DNA from: Deltaproteobacteria bacterium
GTDB lineage: Bacteria > Myxococcota_A > UBA9042 > DTJE01
Direction: 5' to 3'
NCBI GenBank assembly: GCA_029547805.1
Contig: JAKPOP010000010.1
Span: 459,675-523,674, forward strand
Length of the DNA stretch: 64,000 bases
The notes beneath the pieces were generated by a model. It saw only the letters and a list, made by a program, of their open reading frames with translations, did not search any database and had not been told where the DNA came from. Position 1 is the first letter of the stretch. Every line of letters starts with the position of its first letter. Positions 9,049 through 17,434 of this stretch are shown here, one piece after another. The position numbers and the translations under genes are program-made.

Positions 9049-10383
9049 GTGGCCAACAGCCTCGAAGGACTGGGCAAGGTCCCCGAGCTGCGAAAGCGGC
9101 TCCTCTACACCCTGGGCATGCTCGCGGTGTACCGCCTCGGGATCTTCGTCACGGTCCCCGGTGTGGACCGCGAGATCATCTCGAACTACGTCCGATTCGG
9201 GCAGACGGGACTGCTGGGCCTGTTCGACATGTTCTCGGGCGGCGCGATGGCCCAGATGTCCATCTTCGCCCTGGGAGTCATGCCCTACATCAGCGCCTCG
9301 ATCATCTTCCAGTTGCTGGCGGTGGTCGTCCCGGCCCTGGAGCGCCTCCAGAAGGAGGGCGATGCCGGGCGGCGCAAGATCAACCAGTACACCCGGTATG
9401 CCACGGTGGCACTCTCGGCCATCCAGGGGGTGGCCATCGCCGTCTGGCTCCAGTCCCTGAACAGCCAGGCCGGGACCGAGAACGTGGTCCGGATCGGCTC
9501 CTTCCTGTTCAAGTTCCTGACGGTCCTCTCCCTGACCACCGGCACGATGTTCCTGATGTGGCTCGGGGAGTCCATCACGGACCGGGGGATCGGCAACGGC
9601 GTCTCCCTGATCATCTTCGCGGGGATCGTCGCCCGGCTCCCCGACGCGGTGGTCCAGACCTTCAGCCTCTCGACGCTCCAGGGCGGCAAACTGGAGCCCC
9701 TGACCCTGCTGGTGATCGGGGCGCTGATCGTCGCGACGATCGGGTTCATCGTGTTCTTCGAACGGGCCCAGCGACGCATCCCGGTGCAGTACGCCAAGAA
9801 GGTCGTGGGGCGAAAGCTCTACGGCGGGCAGACCACCTACCTGCCCCTGAAGGTCAACACCGCCGGCGTCATCCCCCCGATCTTCGCCTCGTCGATCCTG
9901 ATGTTCCCGGCCACCCTCTCGGGTCTGTTCCCTGGGGCCACCTGGGTCACCTGGATGCAGAACGCCCTGGGACCCGGCGGCACCCTCTACAACACCCTCT
10001 ACGTGGTGCTGATCGTCTTCTTCACCTTCTTCTACACGGCGGTCACCTTCAACCCCGTGGACGTGGCGGACAACCTGAAGAAGAACGGGGGATTCGTGCC
10101 GGGCATCCGGGCCGGCAAGGCCACCGCCGACTACATCGACCGGGTCCTCTCCCGGGTCACGGTCGGCGGCGCGATCTACATCGCGGCCATCTGCGTGCTG
10201 CCGACGATGCTTCAGCACAAGTTCCAGGTGCCCTTCTACTTCGGCGGCACCTCGCTGCTGATCGTGGTGGGCGTCGCCCTGGACACGGCCGGGCAGATCG
10301 AGGCGCACCTGATCAGCCGATCCTATGAGGGCTTCGCCGGGGCCCACGGTCCCCGGGTCCGGGGACGGAGGGACTACCAGTGA
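9049..10383 (+). CDS. secY: Protein translocase subunit SecY
   Basis: Channel-forming subunit of the SecYEG preprotein translocase in the inner membrane. It has 444 residues and ten predicted transmembrane segments. Family motifs include the [10 protein letters not shown] loop after TM1, [16 protein letters not shown] in TM2, the [16 protein letters not shown] segment, and the cytoplasmic loop with [15 protein letters not shown] and [25 protein letters not shown] start at 9049 after GGGGAGG. Its TGA overlaps the GTG start of adk. Confidence 0.98.
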   Translation: MANSLEGLGKVPELRKRLLYTLGMLAVYRLGIFVTVPGVDREIISNYVRFGQTGLLGLFDMFSGGAMAQMSIFALGVMPYISASIIFQLLAVVVPALERLQKEGDAGRRKINQYTRYATVALSAIQGVAIAVWLQSLNSQAGTENVVRIGSFLFKFLTVLSLTTGTMFLMWLGESITDRGIGNGVSLIIFAGIVARLPDAVVQTFSLSTLQGGKLEPLTLLVIGALIVATIGFIVFFERAQRRIPVQYAKKVVGRKLYGGQTTYLPLKVNTAGVIPPIFASSILMFPATLSGLFPGATWVTWMQNALGPGGTLYNTLYVVLIVFFTFFYTAVTFNPVDVADNLKKNGGFVPGIRAGKATADYIDRVLSRVTVGGAIYIAAICVLPTMLQHKFQVPFYFGGTSLLIVVGVALDTAGQIEAHLISRSYEGFAGAHGPRVRGRRDYQ

Positions 10384-11048
10384 CCGACGGTCCCCGTTAC
10401 CGCCTGATCCTGTTCGGGCCTCCCGGCGTCGGCAAGGGGACCCAGGCCCGGCTTCTCCAGCAGCGGCTCGGGATCTGCTCCATCGCCACCGGGGACCTGC
10501 TCCGGGACGAGGTGGCCCGGAAGACCGACCTGGGCCTCCAGGCCGCCCGCTTCATGGAGGCGGGGTCCCTGGTCCCCGACGAGGTGGTCATCGGGATGGT
10601 GAAGGGACGGATCCGGGCCCAGGGGGGCTGCGGCGCCGGCTTCATCCTGGACGGCTTCCCCCGCACGGTCGCGCAGGCCGAGGCCCTCCGGGCCGCCGAC
10701 ATCGGCATCGACCTGGTGGTCTATCTCCGGGTGTCGGAGGAGGCGATCATCCGCCGGCTCACGGGCCGGAAAATCTGCCCTTCCTGTGGCCGTGTCTTTC
10801 ATGTAGAATACGCCCCCCCGGCGGATGGCGCCCACTGCGACTCCTGCAGCGCCGCGCTGATCACCCGGGAGGATGACCAGGAGGCCACGGTGCGTGCCCG
10901 TCTCCGGGTCTACGAGGAGAAGACGGCCCCGCTGGTCCGGTACTACCGGGAGCAGGGCCTGCTGGCGACGGTGGATGGCATGCAGGAACCGGAACACGTG
11001 CTGCAGGACATCCTGACGGTGCTGCGCCAGACGAGGACGGAGTCATGA
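10380..11048 (+). CDS. adk: Adenylate kinase, zinc-lid type
   Basis: Interconverts ATP + AMP and two ADP in the cytoplasm. It has 222 residues: the P-loop GPPGVGKGT lies at about residues 13-21 and GFPRT at about 92-96. The lid carries four cysteines (133, 136, 153, 156; spaced C-x2-C-x16-C-x2-C) that would bind structural zinc, as in Gram-positive and many deltaproteobacterial enzymes. GTG start inside the secY stop. The map gene that usually follows adk is missing; infA follows by an ATGA overlap. Confidence 0.97.
   Translation: MTDGPRYRLILFGPPGVGKGTQARLLQQRLGICSIATGDLLRDEVARKTDLGLQAARFMEAGSLVPDEVVIGMVKGRIRAQGGCGAGFILDGFPRTVAQAEALRAADIGIDLVVYLRVSEEAIIRRLTGRKICPSCGRVFHVEYAPPADGAHCDSCSAALITREDDQEATVRARLRVYEEKTAPLVRYYREQGLLATVDGMQEPEHVLQDILTVLRQTRTES
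10781..10809 (+). promoter_or_regulatory. Possible internal promoter inside adk
   Basis: A TAGAAT hexamer at 10804-10809 differs from the consensus -10 at one position and sits in an unusually AT-rich patch. Seventeen bases upstream is TTCCTG, a poor -35. It could give extra transcription of infA-rpmJ-rpsM and onward. It may equally be chance inside coding sequence. Confidence 0.25.
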
Positions 11049-11266
11049 TGCCGAAGGAAGAGGCCATCGAGGTCGAGGGAACGGTCGTGGAGGCGCTGCC
11101 CAACGCGACCTTCCGGGTGGAACTGGCCAATGGCCATCGGGTGCTGGCTCACGTGTGCGGCAAGATGCGGATGCACTTCATCCGCATCCTCCCGGGGGAC
11201 AAGGTGAAGGTGGAGCTCTCCCCGTATGACGTGACCCGGGGACGGATCACCTTCCGGGTGCGGTGA
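11045..11266 (+). CDS. infA: Translation initiation factor IF-1
   Basis: OB-fold factor that blocks the A site during 30S initiation. It has 73 residues, with [17 protein letters not shown], the [23 protein letters not shown] core and GRITFR at the end. The ATG overlaps the adk stop; a second ATG three bases later is equally possible. The location between adk and rpmJ is conventional apart from the missing map. Confidence 0.97.
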   Translation: MMPKEEAIEVEGTVVEALPNATFRVELANGHRVLAHVCGKMRMHFIRILPGDKVKVELSPYDVTRGRITFRVR

Positions 11267-11276
11267 GGAGGGGACC

Positions 11277-11390
11277 ATGAAGGTAAAGGCCTCGGTGAAG
11301 AAGATCTGCGAGAAGTGCAAGGTCATCAAGCGTCGCGGGGTCGTGCGGGTGATCTGTGAGAATCCCCGGCACAAGCAGCGGCAGGGCTGA
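11277..11390 (+). CDS. rpmJ: Ribosomal protein L36
   Basis: Smallest 50S protein, 37 residues, zinc-binding type. It begins [15 protein letters not shown] and contains the C-x2-C, C and H ligand set (Cys11, Cys14, Cys27, His32). An AGGAGGGG site precedes the ATG by 5 bases. It lies between infA and rpsM as in most bacteria. Confidence 0.97.
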   Translation: MKVKASVKKICEKCKVIKRRGVVRVICENPRHKQRQG

Positions 11391-11404
11391 GGACGGGAGG
11401 AACC

Positions 11405-11773
11405 ATGGCTCGTATTGCAGGCGTCGATCTCCCCAGGAAGAAGCCGGTGGGCATTGCCCTCCGGTACATCTACGGCATCGGGCCCACCAACGCCCTCCGG
11501 GTCCTGGCCCAGGCCGGCGTGTCCCCCAGGACGCGGACCGACGACCTCACCGAAGGCGAGGTCGCCCGCATCCGGGAAGTGCTGGATGCCGGGTTCAAGG
11601 TGGAAGGGGACCTCCGGCGGGAAGTGGCCGCGAACATCAAGGTGCTCATGGACATGGGCTGCTACCGGGGGCTGCGTCACCGGAAGGGACTTCCGGTCCG
11701 GGGCCAGCGGACGCACACGAACGCCAGGACCCGCAAGGGTCGCCGGGGCGCCACGATCAAGAAGAAGAAGTAG
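11405..11773 (+). CDS. rpsM: Ribosomal protein S13
   Basis: 30S head protein that bridges to the 50S subunit. It has 122 residues: [25 protein letters not shown] at the start, a helix-hairpin-helix-like segment, and the C-terminal [24 protein letters not shown] signature with a Lys-rich tail. The ATG follows GGGAGGA. Confidence 0.98.
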   Translation: MARIAGVDLPRKKPVGIALRYIYGIGPTNALRVLAQAGVSPRTRTDDLTEGEVARIREVLDAGFKVEGDLRREVAANIKVLMDMGCYRGLRHRKGLPVRGQRTHTNARTRKGRRGATIKKKK

Positions 11774-11794
11774 TCGCAGCAGGAGGTGGCCGAG

Positions 11795-12181
11795 ATGGCC
11801 AAGGCGAAGACGGGAAAGAAGAAGATCCGCAAGGACGTGCCGCTGGGGGTCGTGCACATCAACTCGACCTTCAACAACACGATCGTGACCATCACGGACC
11901 CCACCGGGGCGGTGGTCGCCTGGTCCTCGGCCGGCCGGCGAGGATTCAAGGGCTCCCGGAAGTCCACGCCCTTCGCGGCCCAGCTGGCGGCCGAGGACGC
12001 GGCGAAGCGGGCCCAGGAAGTGGGCATGAAGTCGGTGCAGGTCCTCGTGAAGGGTCCCGGCGCCGGGCGCGAGTCGGCCGTCAGGGCACTGGCCGCCGCG
12101 GGCCTGCGGGTCACCTACATCCGGGACGTGACGCCGGTTCCCCACAACGGTTGTCGGCCGCCGAAGCGTCGGCGCGTCTGA
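11795..12181 (+). CDS. rpsK: Ribosomal protein S11
   Basis: 30S platform protein lining the E-site mRNA path. It has 128 residues from the ATG at 11795, 7 bases after AGGAGGT. A GTG at 11786 overlaps that same ribosome-binding site and so is less likely. Signatures include [18 protein letters not shown] and the C-terminal [18 protein letters not shown]. Confidence 0.96.
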   Translation: MAKAKTGKKKIRKDVPLGVVHINSTFNNTIVTITDPTGAVVAWSSAGRRGFKGSRKSTPFAAQLAAEDAAKRAQEVGMKSVQVLVKGPGAGRESAVRALAAAGLRVTYIRDVTPVPHNGCRPPKRRRV

Positions 12182-12194
12182 TCAGGAGGAAGTC

Positions 12195-12854
12195 GTGGCC
12201 AGGTACACGGACGGTCTTTGCCGGATCTGTCGACGGGAAGGAATGAAGCTCTTCCTCAAGGGAGAGCGGTGCCACTCGGACAAGTGCGCATTCACGCACC
12301 GGGCCTATGCCCCCGGGCAACACGGACAGGCCAGGCGGAAGCCCACTCCCTACGCCACCCAGCTCCGGGAGAAGCAGAAGGTGCGCCGCCTCTACGGGAT
12401 GCTCGAGGGACAGTTCCGCCGCTTCTTCGAGCACGCCAACGCCATGCGGGGCAACACGGGGGACAACCTCCTTCGCCTGCTGGAGTCCCGCCTGGACTCG
12501 GTGGTCTATCGCTGCGGGTTCGGCGCCAGCCGCGGGGATGCCCGCCAACTGGTGAGCCACGGCCACATCCTGGTGAACGGCCGCCGGGTCACGATTCCCT
12601 CCTTCGTGGTGAAGGCCGGGGACGTCGTCGAGGTGCGGTCCCGCTCCGCCACCCTGAAGCGGGTCCAGGAGGCCCTCGCCATGGCGTCCAGGACCCGCTC
12701 CCCGCGTTGGCTGGAGGTGGATCCGACAAAGGCCCGGGCGGTGGTGAAGTCGCTCCCCGAGGCCGAGGACCTGAGGGACCTGATTCCGGAGGCAGAGACC
12801 GAAGGGAAGCCGGCCATCCGCCAGGAGTTGATCGTCGAGATCTACTCGAAGTGA
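12195..12854 (+). CDS. rpsD: Ribosomal protein S4, zinc-containing type
   Basis: Primary assembly protein of the 30S body and possible repressor of the alpha operon. It has 219 residues. Four N-terminal cysteines (C-x2-C near residues 9-12 and C-x5-C near 26-32) mark the zinc form. The S4 RNA-binding domain lies at about residues 100-165 (LLRLLESRLDSVVYR, then QLVSHGHILVNGRRV). GTG start at 12195 after AGGAGG. Confidence 0.97.
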   Translation: MARYTDGLCRICRREGMKLFLKGERCHSDKCAFTHRAYAPGQHGQARRKPTPYATQLREKQKVRRLYGMLEGQFRRFFEHANAMRGNTGDNLLRLLESRLDSVVYRCGFGASRGDARQLVSHGHILVNGRRVTIPSFVVKAGDVVEVRSRSATLKRVQEALAMASRTRSPRWLEVDPTKARAVVKSLPEAEDLRDLIPEAETEGKPAIRQELIVEIYSK

Positions 12855-12899
12855 CCGGCTGTCCGTGACGCAGGGCGAGGTTCCCACAGGAGGCACCAG

Positions 12900-13940
12900 A
12901 TGCAGAAGGTCTCGGAAAAGAACTGGCGGGAGTTGATCCGGCCCCGGTCGGTCGTGGTCGAGAAGGACACCCTGACCAACCGCTATGGAAAGTTCATTGC
13001 CGAGCCCCTGGAGCGGGGCTTCGGGATCACCCTGGGCAACAGCCTGCGGCGCATTCTCCTGTCCACGATCCGAGGCGCCGCGGTCACCTCGGTCCGGATT
13101 GACGGCGTGATGCACGAGTTCTCGACCATTCCCGAGGTCTACGAGGACGTCACCGAGGTCGTCCTGAACCTGAAGTCCCTGGACCTGGCGTTGAACGTCG
13201 ATGAGACGAAGCTGGTCCACGTCCACCTGGAGGGGGAGCGGACCGTGACGGGGGCCGACCTGTTCCAGGGCCCCGAGGTCACCTGCCTGAATCCCCACCA
13301 CGTGATCTGCACGATGGGCCCCGGCGCGGTGCTGGACATGGACCTCACGGTGCGCGCCGGCTACGGCTACCACCCGGCCGAGCGGAACAAGGACCCCAAC
13401 GCCCCCCTGGGCACCATCCCCATCGACGCCATCTTCAGCCCGATCCGGAAGGTGAACTACCGAGTCACCAACGCCCGGGTGGGACAGCAGACGGACTACG
13501 ACCGGCTCACCATCGAGGTCTGGACCAACGGCGCCGTGGAGCCCCCGGACGCTCTGGCCATCGCCGCGAAGATCCTCAAGGAGCAGGCCCAGGTCTTCAT
13601 CCACTTCGACGAGGGGGCCGAGGACCAGATCCCCCAGGTCACGCTCCCCTCCCAGGAGGCCGACGGCACCGTGGCCACCATCACCGACGCGGCGAACAGC
13701 GACGTGCTGTTCCGTCCCGTCGAGGAACTGGAACTGTCGGTCCGGGCCCAGAACTGCCTGCAGACCGCCGGGATCCGCCTCGTGGGAGACCTGGTGCAGA
13801 AGACCGAGGGCGAGTTGCTGAAGACCCGGAGTTTCGGTCGGAAGTCCCTCAAGGAGATCCAGGACGCCCTCCAGGACCTGGGGCTGTCGCTGGGCATGCG
13901 CCTGGAGAACTTCGACCCGAGCCAGCGCTCGGAGTCATGA
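12900..13940 (+). CDS. rpoA: RNA polymerase subunit alpha
   Basis: Alpha subunit that nucleates RNA polymerase assembly and contacts UP elements and activators. It has 346 residues. The N-terminal dimerisation domain contains [32 protein letters not shown]. An acidic linker follows, then the C-terminal domain from about residue 270 ([25 protein letters not shown]). An AGGAGG site precedes the ATG. It sits in the alpha operon between rpsD and rplQ. Confidence 0.98.
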   Translation: MQKVSEKNWRELIRPRSVVVEKDTLTNRYGKFIAEPLERGFGITLGNSLRRILLSTIRGAAVTSVRIDGVMHEFSTIPEVYEDVTEVVLNLKSLDLALNVDETKLVHVHLEGERTVTGADLFQGPEVTCLNPHHVICTMGPGAVLDMDLTVRAGYGYHPAERNKDPNAPLGTIPIDAIFSPIRKVNYRVTNARVGQQTDYDRLTIEVWTNGAVEPPDALAIAAKILKEQAQVFIHFDEGAEDQIPQVTLPSQEADGTVATITDAANSDVLFRPVEELELSVRAQNCLQTAGIRLVGDLVQKTEGELLKTRSFGRKSLKEIQDALQDLGLSLGMRLENFDPSQRSES

Positions 13941-13952
13941 CGGGAGAGGATC

Positions 13953-14357
13953 ATGCGACACAATCGGAAGCAGGTGAAACTGAACCGGACCGCGTCCCAC
14001 CGCCGGGCGCTGTTCCGCAATCTCCTGTCGTCCCTGTTCCTCCACGGGCACATCGTCACCACCGAGGCGAAGGCCAAGGAGGTCAAGCGAAGGGCGGACA
14101 TCCTGATCGGGGTCGCCCGGAAGGGAACCCTGCACCATCGGCGCCTGGCGGCGGCCCAGTTGTTCGGGGCCCCGGCAGTCCAGGCCCTCTTCGACCGGTG
14201 GGCTCCCAGTTTCCCGGATCGGGTCAGCGGATTCACCCGGTTGGTGAAACTGGGATTCCGGCAGGGGGATGCCTCCCAGATGGTGCGGGTGGAGATCCTG
14301 GGGGCCGCCCCGGCGTCGGAGGAGACCCCGGAGTCGTCGCAGGCAGGGGAGAGCTGA
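13953..14357 (+). CDS. rplQ: Ribosomal protein L17
   Basis: Exit-site protein of the 50S subunit. It has 134 residues, beginning with the diagnostic MRHNRKQVKLNRTASHRRALFRNL and containing IVTTEAKAKEVKRRAD. It closes the alpha operon. The ATG follows GGGAGAGG. The next 171 bases hold no gene but contain a hairpin ahead of rpsB. Confidence 0.97.
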   Translation: MRHNRKQVKLNRTASHRRALFRNLLSSLFLHGHIVTTEAKAKEVKRRADILIGVARKGTLHHRRLAAAQLFGAPAVQALFDRWAPSFPDRVSGFTRLVKLGFRQGDASQMVRVEILGAAPASEETPESSQAGES

Positions 14358-14450
14358 TCCCGCTGCCAGGAATCGGGAATCGCCGGGAGACCCGGCTGCC
14401 CCCGGACCCTCGCCGGTTCGGGGAGAACGCACGCTCCCATCATCCACCGT

Positions 14451-14467
14451 GGCCGGGGGTTCCGGCC
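14451..14467 (+). promoter_or_regulatory. Perfect hairpin in the rpsB leader
   Basis: GGCCGG at 14451-14456 pairs exactly with CCGGCC at 14462-14467 around a 5-base loop, 61 bases before the rpsB start. There is no downstream T tract, so it is not a standard intrinsic terminator. It may be part of an S2-responsive leader, which is known upstream of rpsB in other bacteria, or a processing or attenuation site. The rest of 14358-14528 shows no gene and no convincing promoter. Confidence 0.4.
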
Positions 14468-14528
14468 GGTCCGGGAGCGGAGGTTGGAGGTCCGGAAGGG
14501 CTCTCCATCGAAACGGAGGATTGTTTCC

Positions 14529-15344
14529 ATGCCCGACATCAAACTGCGTGACCTGCTGGAGGCGGGGTGCCACTTCGGGCACCGGACGAACCGGTGGAAC
14601 CCGAAGATGAAGCCGTACATCTTCGGCGCCCGGAACGGGATCCACATCGTGGACCTCCAGAAGACCCAGCGCCTGTTGAAGGACGCCCTGAACTTCCTGA
14701 GCCGCAAGGTGGCCGAGGGCGAGACCGTGCTGTTCGTGGGCACGAAGCCCCAGGCGCAGCTGGTGGTCGAGGAGGAGGCCCGGCGGGCCCGGATGCCCTA
14801 CGTGACGAACCGCTGGCTCGGCGGCACGATGACCAACTTCGTGACCCTTCGCAAGTCCCTGGAGCGCCTCAACGAGATCGACGCGCTGCTCGCCGAGGGG
14901 AGCGTCGAGCGCCTGCAGAAGAAGGAGGTCGTCCGCCTCGAGAAGGAGCAGGCCCGCATGCTCAAGAACCTCCGGGGGCTCCGGGGGCTGTCGGGACTGC
15001 CCGGCGCGATGGTGGTGGTGGACTCGATGAGGGAGCGGATCGCCATCCGGGAGGCCAACCGGGCCGGCATTCCCGTCGTTGCCCTGGTGGACACCAACGG
15101 CGACCCGGACAACATCCAGTACGTCGTGCCGGCCAACGACGACGCCATCCGGTCGATCCGGCTGCTGGTCGGGGCCTTCGCCGATGCCTGCCTCGAGGCG
15201 GCGACCCTGCGCCATCGAGGCGGAGAGGACGGGACCTGGGAGGCCCCGGCTCCGCAGGCGGGACCGGGACCCGACGTGATCTTCCGCGGACGAGGCGTCC
15301 CGGCATCGCCGGCCGCCGAGGACGTGCCGAACACCGACCAGTAG
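14529..15344 (+). CDS. rpsB: Ribosomal protein S2
   Basis: 30S protein at the mRNA exit. It has 271 residues, with [20 protein letters not shown] at the start, the central [13 protein letters not shown] and the [13 protein letters not shown] motif. I chose the ATG at 14529, 9 bases after CGGAGG. An in-frame ATG at 14484 would add 15 residues with no family counterpart. The C-terminal tail after about residue 235 is Pro/Ala-rich and variable. It is followed by tsf, as nearly always. Confidence 0.97.
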   Translation: MPDIKLRDLLEAGCHFGHRTNRWNPKMKPYIFGARNGIHIVDLQKTQRLLKDALNFLSRKVAEGETVLFVGTKPQAQLVVEEEARRARMPYVTNRWLGGTMTNFVTLRKSLERLNEIDALLAEGSVERLQKKEVVRLEKEQARMLKNLRGLRGLSGLPGAMVVVDSMRERIAIREANRAGIPVVALVDTNGDPDNIQYVVPANDDAIRSIRLLVGAFADACLEAATLRHRGGEDGTWEAPAPQAGPGPDVIFRGRGVPASPAAEDVPNTDQ

Positions 15345-15399
15345 GCCCTGGTCGTTCCCTGGATGCTACCCGTTCCCTGGTGGACAAGGAGGATCGAAG

Positions 15400-15999
15400 A
15401 TGGGTTTCACGGCGCAACAGGTGAAGGAACTGCGTGAGATGACCGGCGCGGGGATCCTGGACTGCAAGAACGCCTTGACCGAGACCGATGGCGACATGGA
15501 GAAGGCCGTCGAGGTCCTCCGGAAGCGCAATGCCGCCGTCGCGGTGAAGAAACTCTCCCGGGAGGCGAAGGACGGCCTGGTCCAGACCTACGTCCACGGC
15601 GAGGGACGCATCGGCGTGCTGGTCGAGGTGAACAGCGAGACGGACTTCGTGGCCCGATCCGACGACTTCCGGAACTTCGTGAAGGAGATCTGCCTCCAGA
15701 TCGCCGCCATGGCGCCCCAGTACGTCACCCGGGAGGAGATCCCGACCGCGGAGGTGGAGAAGCAGAAGGAGATCTTCCTGGCCCAGATGGGCGAGACCAA
15801 GAAGCCCCCAGAGGTCCTGGCGAAGATCATCGAGGGAAAACTGGGCAAGTGGTACTCGGAGGTCTGCCTGATGGATCAGGCCTACATCCGGGAAGACAGC
15901 AAGACGATCCGGGACCTCCAGAACGAGATCATCGCCCGCTGTGGCGAGAACATCCGGGTGCGACGCTTCGCCCGCTATGCCCTGGGCGAAGGTCTCTGA
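15400..15999 (+). CDS. tsf: Elongation factor Ts, short form
   Basis: Guanine-nucleotide exchange factor for EF-Tu. It has 199 residues, the short form with one core subdomain, as in Thermus. The N-terminal UBA-like domain [19 protein letters not shown] and the [16 protein letters not shown] motif that contacts EF-Tu are clear. The ATG follows AAGGAGG. Its substrate gene tuf is not in the window. Confidence 0.97.
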   Translation: MGFTAQQVKELREMTGAGILDCKNALTETDGDMEKAVEVLRKRNAAVAVKKLSREAKDGLVQTYVHGEGRIGVLVEVNSETDFVARSDDFRNFVKEICLQIAAMAPQYVTREEIPTAEVEKQKEIFLAQMGETKKPPEVLAKIIEGKLGKWYSEVCLMDQAYIREDSKTIRDLQNEIIARCGENIRVRRFARYALGEGL

Positions 16000-16036
16000 T
16001 ATCCTTCCCTGGCCGCCGGAGAGGAAGGAGGCCCCG

Positions 16037-16783
16037 ATGCCGCAGGATTCCGAGTCCCAGGGCCCCCGCTTCCGTCGCGTGCTGCTGAAACTCTCCGGCG
16101 AGGCCCTCCAGGGACATCGATCGGCCGGCGTGGACCCCGAGGTGGTGACCACCTTCGCCCAGGAGGTGAAAGCGGGCCGGGAGATGGGCGTCCAGATGGC
16201 GCTCGTGATCGGGGGCGGCAACTACTTCCGGGGCATCTCGGAGGTCGGCCGCCAGTTCGACCGGGCCACCGCCGACACGGTTGGGATGCTGGCCACCGTG
16301 ATGAATGCCCTGGTCTTCTGCGACGTGCTGGAGCGCCTGGGCCAGCCGACCCGGGTGATGACCGCGTTGCAGATGCCCCAGGTGGCCGAGCCGTTCATCC
16401 GGCGGCGGGCCATCCGGCACATGGAGAAGGGACGAGTGGTGTTGCTGGCGGCGGGCACCGGTCACCCCTTCTTCAGCACCGACACCGCGGCGGTCCTCCG
16501 GGCGCTGGAGATCCAGGCCGATGCGGTCCTCAAGGGCACCAAGGTGGACGGTGTCTATACGGCCGATCCGGCCAGACACTCCGACGCGGTGCGCTACGAT
16601 CGGGTCTCGTTCTCCCGGGTCCTGGAGGAGGGACTGGGGGTGATGGATGCGACGGCCATCGCCCTCTGTCGGGAACATCGGCTGCCGCTGGTCGTCTTCG
16701 ACATCCGCCAACCGGGCAATCTGGTGCGACTGCTCTCCGGGGAACCCATCGGGACCGAAGTCATGCAGGAGGAGGAGCCATGA
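16037..16783 (+). CDS. pyrH: Uridylate kinase
   Basis: Phosphorylates UMP to UDP for pyrimidine nucleotide synthesis; a hexameric bacterial enzyme allosterically controlled by UTP and GTP. It has 248 residues, with RVLLKLSGEALQG at the N-terminus, the VIGGGNYFRG phosphate-binding segment, and TDTAAVLRALEIQADAVLKGTKVDGVY. The ATG at 16037 lies after GGAAGGAGG. A longer ORF from 15941 overlaps tsf and is not favoured. The TGA overlaps frr. Confidence 0.97.
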   Translation: MPQDSESQGPRFRRVLLKLSGEALQGHRSAGVDPEVVTTFAQEVKAGREMGVQMALVIGGGNYFRGISEVGRQFDRATADTVGMLATVMNALVFCDVLERLGQPTRVMTALQMPQVAEPFIRRRAIRHMEKGRVVLLAAGTGHPFFSTDTAAVLRALEIQADAVLKGTKVDGVYTADPARHSDAVRYDRVSFSRVLEEGLGVMDATAIALCREHRLPLVVFDIRQPGNLVRLLSGEPIGTEVMQEEEP

Positions 16784-17328
16784 TCGAGACCACCCTGAAG
16801 GAACTGGAGACCGCATTCCACAAGGCCATCGAGAACTTCGAGAAGGAACTCTCCCGGGTCCGGACCGGCCGGGCCAACCTGTCCCTGCTGGACGGGATCC
16901 GGGTGGAGTATTACGGCGTGCCGACCCCCCTCTCCCAGGTCGCGGCCCTGACGGTCCCCGACCCTCGGCTGATCCTCATCCGGCCCTGGGACAAGAAACT
17001 GATCGCCCCGATCGAGAAGGCCATCGCCGCCGCGGACCTGGGTCTGAATCCCCAGAACGATGGCGACGTGATCCGCCTGGCCATCCCCGCCTTGACCACC
17101 GAGCGGCGCCGGGACCTGGTGAAGCAGGTGAAGCGGCTCACCGAGGAGGCCAAGGTCACGATCCGCAACCTCCGCCGGGACGCACGGTCGCGGCTGGAAA
17201 AGGCCGACGGCCTGCCGGAGGACGACGTCAAGAAGGCCCTCGATCGGATCGACCGGGAGACCGACAAGACCGTGAAACTGGCCGAGGACATCTCCGCCAG
17301 GAAAGAAAAAGAGATCATGGAGTTCTAG
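16780..17328 (+). CDS. frr: Ribosome recycling factor
   Basis: Splits post-termination ribosomes together with EF-G. It has 182 residues. Typical features are the long three-helix bundle, the LSRVRTGRANLSLLDGI segment, and IRLAIPALTTERRRDLVKQVK. The start ATG overlaps the pyrH stop, and the whole rpsB-tsf-pyrH-frr block is tightly packed. An inverted repeat follows the stop codon. Confidence 0.97.
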   Translation: MIETTLKELETAFHKAIENFEKELSRVRTGRANLSLLDGIRVEYYGVPTPLSQVAALTVPDPRLILIRPWDKKLIAPIEKAIAAADLGLNPQNDGDVIRLAIPALTTERRRDLVKQVKRLTEEAKVTIRNLRRDARSRLEKADGLPEDDVKKALDRIDRETDKTVKLAEDISARKEKEIMEF

Positions 17329-17339
17329 CCGGTCATCCC

Positions 17340-17374
17340 GGTCCCGTCCCCGAGGGGCCGGAGACTCCGGGACC
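17340..17374 (+). terminator. Inverted repeat after frr, possible terminator
   Basis: GGTCCCG at 17340-17346 is complementary to CGGGACC at 17368-17374, and the enclosed segment can fold further (CCCC then GGGG). It lies just after the translation cluster and just before the promoter of the next gene. It lacks a T tract, so Rho-independent release is doubtful. Confidence 0.35.
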
Positions 17375-17375
17375 A

Positions 17376-17405
17376 TGGACCGGCGCCGGGATTCCAGACT
17401 ATACT
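17376..17405 (+). promoter_or_regulatory. Promoter of the AgmX/PglI-like lipoprotein gene
   Basis: TGGACC (-35) is followed after 18 bases by TATACT (17400-17405), a good -10. The predicted start of transcription is about 17412, 23 bases before the ATG. This separates the lipoprotein gene from the upstream translation cluster. Confidence 0.5.
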
Positions 17406-17434
17406 GCCTTCGTCCGTTCACCTCGGGAGGGGCC

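Noticed and set aside
7510-10347. Minus-strand open frame of 945 codons across rplF-secY
   Set aside because: It lies entirely opposite strongly conserved ribosomal and secY genes; long antisense frames are expected at this GC content. No domain was recognised in it.
12900-16783. Hidden rplC, rpmD, map or tuf genes within or beside the translation cluster
   Set aside because: I looked through the gaps at 771-772, 1082-1098, 8557-8560 and 11045-11048. They are too short, and no frame elsewhere in the cluster resembles these proteins.
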